Source: Paraburkholderia sp. PGU19 (GTDB lineage Bacteria > Pseudomonadota > Gammaproteobacteria > Burkholderiales > Burkholderiaceae). Taken from it: a stretch of DNA of 64,000 nucleotides. Under the pieces are notes generated by a model. The model was not told where the DNA came from, did no database searches, and worked only from the letters and a program-made list of their open reading frames with translations. Below are positions 59,510 through 64,000 of the stretch, piece after piece. The position numbers and the translations under genes are program-made. The DNA lies in assembly GCF_013426915.1 (NCBI RefSeq), contig NZ_AP023181.1, positions 1,116,001 through 1,180,000 on the forward strand. Direction: 5' to 3'. How positions within the stretch are numbered: the stretch's first letter is position 1; every line of letters begins with the position of its first letter.

Positions 59510-60020
59510 TGCCGATATCCAGCGTCTGCACAAGTTTCAGAGGCAGATAGACGAGAGTCATGTTTGGCGGGGCGATCGAATCGACCCGGTAATCGCCGTC
59601 GACTACCATCTGGTCGTGCACGATCAGCGTGTCGTCGCCGCGTGCGAGATAGACCTCCCAGTGCCCGGCCGACTGTTGCTTGCCGATGTAGGTGAAGGGC
59701 ATCGGCGGCGTGCTCGGCAGCGGCGGCACGTCGGCCTGCGCAGGGGCAGCGGACGGCAGCGGCGGCGCGAGCAGCAGCGTGTTGAACAACGGATGTGCGC
59801 CGGAACCCGAGCGGCCCTCTCGAACGCGGACCGATGCGATCGCGACGACGCCAGTCGTGGCGCGTGTGGCTCGCGCCGTGGTCGATGCAGACGTCGAATG
59901 CGCGGCGGGCGCGTGCGGCGCGGCCTCGACAATCGCGTCATCCTGCGATTGGCTCATGAATGCAAGCACCAGTGCGCAGGAGAGGAATAGCACGGCCATC
60001 ACGATGTGCTGACGTTTCAT
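59499..60020 (-). CDS. PilP/GspC-like inner-membrane connector
   Basis: A 173-residue protein with an N-terminal membrane anchor (IVMAVLFLSCALVLAFMSQS). A disordered Ala/Thr/Ser/Pro-rich spacer spans about 30-105. A small C-terminal beta-rich domain follows (FTYIGKQQSAGHWEVYLARG, then VDGDYRVDSIAPPNMTLVYL). That domain resembles the homology region of PilP/GspC that links the inner-membrane platform to the secretin. Position between the PilO-like and secretin genes agrees with this role. It overlaps both neighbours: 4 bp with PilO-like and about 11 bp with the secretin. Confidence 0.75.
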   Translation of the reverse strand: MKRQHIVMAVLFLSCALVLAFMSQSQDDAIVEAAPHAPAAHSTSASTTARATRATTGVVAIASVRVREGRSGSGAHPLFNTLLLAPPLPSAAPAQADVPPLPSTPPMPFTYIGKQQSAGHWEVYLARGDDTLIVHDQMVVDGDYRVDSIAPPNMTLVYLPLKLVQTLDIGNAD

Positions 60021-60790
60021 CGCGCGAGTCCTTGCGATGCGGTGGGCTTTTTCGACGTCACGGCCGTTGGCGCCGAGCCGGGAATTGCAGATGAGACCAC
60101 AGACAGCCCCGACGCAACGGTCGCGGCCCCAAAAGCTCTCGAGGCAGCAGGGGCCACGCTCCCCGAAGCGTCAGAGGCGGGATCCGCGGCGGTCGACACC
60201 GCCGCAGCCGCCAACTCCGCCGCACTCACGGGCGCAATCGCCACCGGCCGCAGAAACGCCGTGAACCGCAGATTCGCTTCGACGCCTGGATCATTCGCGG
60301 AATTGCGCTTGAAGCGCATGTCGTCGAGAGCCGCGTACGGCACGGTCACCAGCACCTTCTCGCTGAACTGTCGCAAGCGCGCATAATCGCCCTTGACGGG
60401 CACTACAATCGTGTAAGTGTCGAAGCGGCCGGCCGCATCGCGTCCCGGCTTGTACTCGGCCTTGTCGAGCGTGATGCCGGCAGCGGTCGCCGCGTCGAAC
60501 AGTCGCATCACGATCTCGCCGGTATGCGCAGAATCGCCGAGTCCGGCATAAAAATCCGCGAGCCGGCCTGCAGCCAAGACGGGCGCTGGCACGACTGGCT
60601 TTGGCAACGGCAGTGCGCGCAACCGACTGACCGAGCGAATTTCGTCAACGACGCGCGTCGATATGCCGGGCAGCACACCAAGCCACAACACCGCAGCGGC
60701 GACAAGTAATGCCGCCGCCAGTAGCGTGCCGACGGCGAACCCCCAAAGCGCGAGACGAAGTCGCAGCAAGCTTCGGATAACGGACTGCAT
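60017..60790 (-). CDS. PilO-like inner-membrane assembly protein
   Basis: A 257-residue bitopic protein. One transmembrane helix (LWGFAVGTLLAAALLVAAAV) near the N-terminus is followed by a periplasmic part. That part has a coiled segment and a ferredoxin-like domain: FDAATAAGITLDKAEYKPGR, FDTYTIVVPVKGDYARLRQF and VPYAALDDMRFKRN. The last 65 residues are Ala/Ser/Thr-rich and probably disordered. PilO pairs with PilN to form the inner-membrane alignment subcomplex. ATG 60790 is chosen because the upstream extension is Arg-rich shadow sequence. It starts two bases after the PilN-like stop. Confidence 0.78.
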   Translation of the reverse strand: MQSVIRSLLRLRLALWGFAVGTLLAAALLVAAAVLWLGVLPGISTRVVDEIRSVSRLRALPLPKPVVPAPVLAAGRLADFYAGLGDSAHTGEIVMRLFDAATAAGITLDKAEYKPGRDAAGRFDTYTIVVPVKGDYARLRQFSEKVLVTVPYAALDDMRFKRNSANDPGVEANLRFTAFLRPVAIAPVSAAELAAAAVSTAADPASDASGSVAPAASRAFGAATVASGLSVVSSAIPGSAPTAVTSKKPTASQGLAR

Positions 60791-60792
60791 CG

Positions 60793-61344
60793 TCACGATA
60801 CCGTCCCCCGCCACTGAACTTCGACCTGAAACCGAAGCACGCTGTCCATGCCGTCTTTCACGAGTTCGTGACGGGTCAGCGTGACGCGTCCCAGCATAGG
60901 CTGCCGTCCAAGCGAGCCGAGGTAATCGAGCATGTCCTTGCTGCCCGTGCACTCGGCCTCGATGCGAATCAGCGCGCGGCCGGGTTCCGGCGTGATCGAC
61001 ATCAGCGCGATCTGCGTCGGTGTCGCGGCCTCGATTGCGTCGAGCAGGTTGTCCCACGGCAGGTTCAGTCGCGCGACAGCGAGATTGACGGCCGCAGCCT
61101 GTTTCAGGTCGACCGGCTCACTATGTACACGCTGCGACGCATGCGTGGCCCGCTCGTTGCGATCGACGATCCGTGTGGATTCGCGCTCGAGCGCATGCAA
61201 ATGCACAAGCAGCGTCTGCGCCCGATATGCACCAACGCCGCACAGTAGTACGCCGACCAGCGCGAGCACGCGCACGGACGAACGAATCCGGTACCACTCG
61301 CGCCGCATGCTGAACGGTGCGAGATCGATGGGCAGGCTTCTCAT
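60793..61344 (-). CDS. PilN-like inner-membrane assembly protein
   Basis: A 183-residue protein. The N-terminus LPIDLAPFSMRREWYRIRSS is cytoplasmic and resembles the INLLP-type segment with which PilN binds PilM. One membrane helix (VRVLALVGVLLCGVGAYRAQ) and a coiled coil follow. The periplasmic domain includes PWDNLLDAIEAATPTQIALM and SKDMLDYLGSLGRQPMLGRV. It overlaps the PilM-like gene by four bases. ATG 61344 is the better start, since it places the LPIDL motif at the N-terminus. Confidence 0.78.
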   Translation of the reverse strand: MRSLPIDLAPFSMRREWYRIRSSVRVLALVGVLLCGVGAYRAQTLLVHLHALERESTRIVDRNERATHASQRVHSEPVDLKQAAAVNLAVARLNLPWDNLLDAIEAATPTQIALMSITPEPGRALIRIEAECTGSKDMLDYLGSLGRQPMLGRVTLTRHELVKDGMDSVLRFQVEVQWRGTVS

Positions 61345-62216
61345 TGCGTGCTGCCGCTCCACGCCAACGGTGTGGCCAGCTCAGCAGCGGCATTGTTTGC
61401 GCCGGGCGCCGCGCAATCGGCGGATTTGCTCCAGCGCACGGTCATGGCCGCGTCGACAAAATCGATAGCGCCCGGTAGCCACGCGTCGCGGCGAAGGCCG
61501 TGCAGCAGTAACGTCGACGGCGGCGGCAGATTATCGAGCAGCGCCGCTCGCACTACCTGCGCACGCAACCAAGCAATGGACGGCATGGGATCAGGCAGCG
61601 CGAGCGTGCGGACCGCCGCGACTCTTGGACGTGGCTCGACCGTGATCAGACCCAGCGTCAGCGAGTGTTCGTCGCACGTCGCGAGCCAGGTGTCGGCGCC
61701 GAGCTCACGGCACGAGAGGTTCCATGCGGCGACGAATTCGGGCAGCGCAGATACGACACAACCGCGCCCGGCCGAAACAGCCTGCTGCAACGCATCCAAC
61801 CAGCGACGCGACACAGCGCATGCAAGGAACGGTTCGGCGGCTTGCCAGTCAGCGCCGAATTGCCAATCGGCTGGATCTTCCCCGAAGAGCGTCAGGAAGC
61901 GCACGCCTGCAGCCGCGCGTAAGTCTTGAATCCGCACGCTGTTGTCGGCTGGCGTGACGATAAAGTAGCGGACCAGTTCGTTGGCGAACGTCACATGTAC
62001 CGGCAAGCCGCTGCCGCCCGACTCGTCAAGCGCGGCGCCGATCCATGCCGCGAGCGTCTCCGTCGACGCATCAGCGCCGGCCGGCAGCGATCGTTCGACG
62101 AATAGAACCGGCACTTTGCGCGATGCACCGGTGCGCCGCACCGTCAGCGCGTCGCGTGACAGCGCCAGCCGGCAGTAGCCACCCCGCGCAAACCGTTTCA
62201 ACCAGCGATCAAGCAT
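61341..62216 (-). CDS. PilM-like cytoplasmic actin-fold protein
   Basis: A 291-residue protein, shorter than PilM (about 350) and similar in size to MshI-type proteins. The pattern is weak but consistent: CRLALSRDALTVRRTGASRK at the start, VHVTFANELVRYFIVTPADN, and SALPEFVAAWNLSCRELGAD in the middle. Identification depends mainly on its place between the GspE-like and PilN-like genes and the overlap with both. It would sit at the cytoplasmic face and link the ATPase to the PilN/O pair. No clear nucleotide-binding loop is visible. Confidence 0.7.
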   Translation of the reverse strand: MLDRWLKRFARGGYCRLALSRDALTVRRTGASRKVPVLFVERSLPAGADASTETLAAWIGAALDESGGSGLPVHVTFANELVRYFIVTPADNSVRIQDLRAAAGVRFLTLFGEDPADWQFGADWQAAEPFLACAVSRRWLDALQQAVSAGRGCVVSALPEFVAAWNLSCRELGADTWLATCDEHSLTLGLITVEPRPRVAAVRTLALPDPMPSIAWLRAQVVRAALLDNLPPPSTLLLHGLRRDAWLPGAIDFVDAAMTVRWSKSADCAAPGANNAAAELATPLAWSGSTQ

Positions 62217-63927
62217 TGAGAGTCACCCGCTTCACTTCGGTCAACGTCGTCTCGCCGAGCTTCACGAGACCGAGCGCGACCTCGCGTAACTGCCGTGTGC
62301 CGTTGCGGCGTGCGACATCCTTGATCACGCGGATCGGCTGCTTCTCGACGACAAGATCGCGAATTTCGTCGTCGAGAATCAAGATTTCGGCGATCGCGCG
62401 ACGGCCGCGATAGCCGGTCCCGCGACAGTCACCGCAACCACTGCCCTGGCGGAACGCGTAACCGGCGACGTCCGCTCGCGTCAGGCCCAAACGCGCAAGC
62501 TCGGAGTCGGTCGGCACATATGGCGCCGAGCAACGCGGACAGTTCACACGCAGCAGACGCTGCGCCCAGATCCCGTTCAACGCAGACACGAACGCATACG
62601 GATCGATGCCCATATGACCGAAGCGGCCGAACACGTCAAACACGTTGTTCGCGTGCACGGTTGTCAACACAAGGTGCCCGGTCAACGCGGATTGCACTGC
62701 AATCTCAGCAGTCTCACGGTCTCGAATCTCGCCCACCATAATCTTGTCTGGATCGTGCCGCAGGATTGAGCGCAGCCCGCGCGCAAAGGTCAGCCCTTTT
62801 TTCTCATTGACGGGAATCTGCAGAATGCCGGGCAACTGATACTCGACCGGATCTTCGATCGTGATGATCTTGTCACGCCCGTTGTGGATTTCGGTCAACG
62901 CAGCGTACAGCGTGGTGGTTTTGCCGGAACCGGTCGGGCCGGTCACGAGCAGCATCCCGTATGGCTCCTCGGCCAGCGCGCGCAGTGCAACCAACGATTC
63001 GCTGTCGTAGCCAAGCGCCTCAAGGGTCAGCGAGCCGTAGGCCTCGATCATCGCGCGCTTGTCGAGAATCCGGATCACCGCGTCCTCGCCATGAATGCTC
63101 GGCATGATCGACACGCGCAGGTCGATATCGCGGCCGCCTGCCGCGACGCGGAAGCTACCGTCCTGTGGCACGCGCCGCTCCGCAATGTCGAGTTCCGCAA
63201 GCACCTTGAGCCGTGAGATCACCTGCTCGGCCGTCTCGACGCCCTGGATCGTCGCAGCCGCGTCGAGCACGCCGTCAACGCGATACTTCAGCGCAAGTCC
63301 GGTCGACGTGCTTTCCAGATGAATGTCGGATGCGCCGGCCTTCAGCGCATCATAAAGCGTCGAGTTCACGAGCTTGACGGCCGGGCTCGCCGCTTCGTTG
63401 ACGGTCTGGAATGACAGCACCTGCGCGGTGCGTCCGTCCACGTGCGTGCCGTCGTCGACGGATACGAGGCTGTCGACCGCGCGAGTCGTTTCCTCCATAC
63501 GAGTGTGATAAGCCAGCAGATCGCCGTGTAGCGCAAGCCGTATTTCGACGGCCGCGCCGGCCCGCGTCGTGAGCCAGATCTGCAAGTCGAGGTCGAACGG
63601 GTTTGTGACGACGCCGACAAGCGTGGCGTCCGCGTCGCGCAGCAATGCGCAACGACGCTGCATCGCACGCGGCAGCGGCACGCGGTCGAACGCCGGCGCG
63701 AGCGCGAGCATCCCTGCCGTCTCGATCACCGGCATTGCGAGCTGCGTCGCCAGCGCGCACAGGAGTTCGAACGGCTCTGCGCCCGTCAGCACATGCAACT
63801 CCTCGATGAGATGACGCTGCGTGGCGGCTGCGGTCGCGCGAGCGCGAAACAGCAGATCCGCGTCGAACAGAGGCGTGAGCACGGGCGCGGGCGCGGGCGC
63901 AGGAGCGTGCATATCCAGCACGGTCAT
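62209..63927 (-). CDS. GspE/PilB-type secretion ATPase
   Basis: A 572-residue hexameric ATPase. The N-terminal 170 residues form the MshEN-like domain that binds the platform. The catalytic part has GASDIHLESTSTGLALKYRV, Walker A LLVTGPTGSGKTTTLY at 330-338, the Asp box IITIEDPVEYQLPGI, Walker B IMVGEIRDRETAEIAVQSAL, and the His box GHLVLTTVHANN. A zinc-binding insert is present (NCPRCSAPY near 463 and CGDCRGTGYRGR near 498). It drives pseudopilus extension. The start codon overlaps the stop of the GspF-like gene by four bases. Confidence 0.95.
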   Translation of the reverse strand: MTVLDMHAPAPAPAPVLTPLFDADLLFRARATAAATQRHLIEELHVLTGAEPFELLCALATQLAMPVIETAGMLALAPAFDRVPLPRAMQRRCALLRDADATLVGVVTNPFDLDLQIWLTTRAGAAVEIRLALHGDLLAYHTRMEETTRAVDSLVSVDDGTHVDGRTAQVLSFQTVNEAASPAVKLVNSTLYDALKAGASDIHLESTSTGLALKYRVDGVLDAAATIQGVETAEQVISRLKVLAELDIAERRVPQDGSFRVAAGGRDIDLRVSIMPSIHGEDAVIRILDKRAMIEAYGSLTLEALGYDSESLVALRALAEEPYGMLLVTGPTGSGKTTTLYAALTEIHNGRDKIITIEDPVEYQLPGILQIPVNEKKGLTFARGLRSILRHDPDKIMVGEIRDRETAEIAVQSALTGHLVLTTVHANNVFDVFGRFGHMGIDPYAFVSALNGIWAQRLLRVNCPRCSAPYVPTDSELARLGLTRADVAGYAFRQGSGCGDCRGTGYRGRRAIAEILILDDEIRDLVVEKQPIRVIKDVARRNGTRQLREVALGLVKLGETTLTEVKRVTLNA

Positions 63928-64000
63928 GAGAGGCTCCCCGCGAGATCGAAAATGGGCATATAGAGCAGAACGACGATTGTGCCAACCACGACGCCGATCG
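63924..64000 (-). CDS. GspF/PilC-like platform protein (C-terminal end only)
   Basis: Only the last 25 codons lie in the window. They read IGVVVGTIVVLLYMPIFDLA and GSLS before a TGA at 63924-63926. That is the final transmembrane helix and the Y-x-P-I-F-D/K-L ending typical of the GspF/PilC inner-membrane platform protein. It is the most upstream gene of the operon visible here and overlaps the ATPase start by four bases. Confidence 0.8.
   Translation of the reverse strand, partial: IGVVVGTIVVLLYMPIFDLAGSLS

Overview
The window is GC-rich betaproteobacterial DNA, most likely from a Paraburkholderia/Caballeronia/Burkholderia-type soil or plant-associated bacterium. This rests on gene content: an AAHS-family aromatic-acid transporter, an AtoE-like fatty-acid carrier, H-NS proteins with long Lys/Ala tails, a ligase-associated Lhr-like helicase with PdeM, and many IclR, LysR and TetR regulators. 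No rRNA, tRNA or CRISPR array was seen.

Layout. (1) 0-13.4 kb is mostly orderly chromosome: a TetR regulator behind two palindromic operators, a GNAT acetyltransferase, a complete-looking IS607-type element (tnpA-tnpB) lying directly upstream of a chemoreceptor, an atoE-type transporter with a palindromic promoter region, a divergent quinone reductase/LysR pair, a membrane GGDEF protein, and the helicase-pdeM pair. (2) 13.5-16.8 kb has an unrecognised Cys-free protein with a bipartite NLS-like segment, a convergent AAA+ ATPase and an esterase. (3) 16.8-28.2 kb is an accessory island: a long gene-poor stretch with IS21-like repeats, an XRE regulator beside AT-rich DNA, two divergent H-NS-family genes (one with two DNA-binding modules and a histone-H1-like tail, one with its AT-hook arginines replaced by glutamates), and a 1971-residue transglutaminase-like/SF1 helicase/Vsr-like nuclease of the kind found in defence islands, with a small divergent membrane protein.

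(4) 28.2-30.7 kb is an IS91-type element with a frameshifted HUH transposase and an intact tyrosine recombinase. (5) 31-37.7 kb has an M24 peptidase, an SH3-domain exported protein with a ten-G tract, an LRAT-like gene broken by one stop codon, an HNH endonuclease and a DNA methylase remnant, with dispersed repeats and a 149-bp MITE-like element. (6) 37.7-42.5 kb is a compact catabolic module: an IclR regulator diverging from a self-sufficient P450-reductase fusion (CYP116B-like) and an AAHS transporter. (7) 42.9-52.2 kb is a zone of gene decay: a frameshifted integrase, a second 149-bp MITE, an Mrr-like endonuclease with two offsetting frameshifts, a frameshifted IclR gene in front of an intact polar amino-acid ABC transporter, a truncated hutF start, an orphan MerB-like protein, a DUF3601-like protein and a broken exported protein.

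(8) 52.9-54 kb carries a Tat-exported ferritin-like protein followed by a c-type cytochrome. (9) 55.2-64 kb is one tightly overlapping minus-strand operon for a type II secretion/type IV pilus-like machine: GspF (partial), GspE, PilM-, PilN-, PilO- and PilP-like proteins, a secretin with a cohesin-like C-terminus, two canonical pseudopilins, and a third pseudopilin-like protein lacking Glu5 and carrying a Gly/Ser/Asn/Phe repeat tail.
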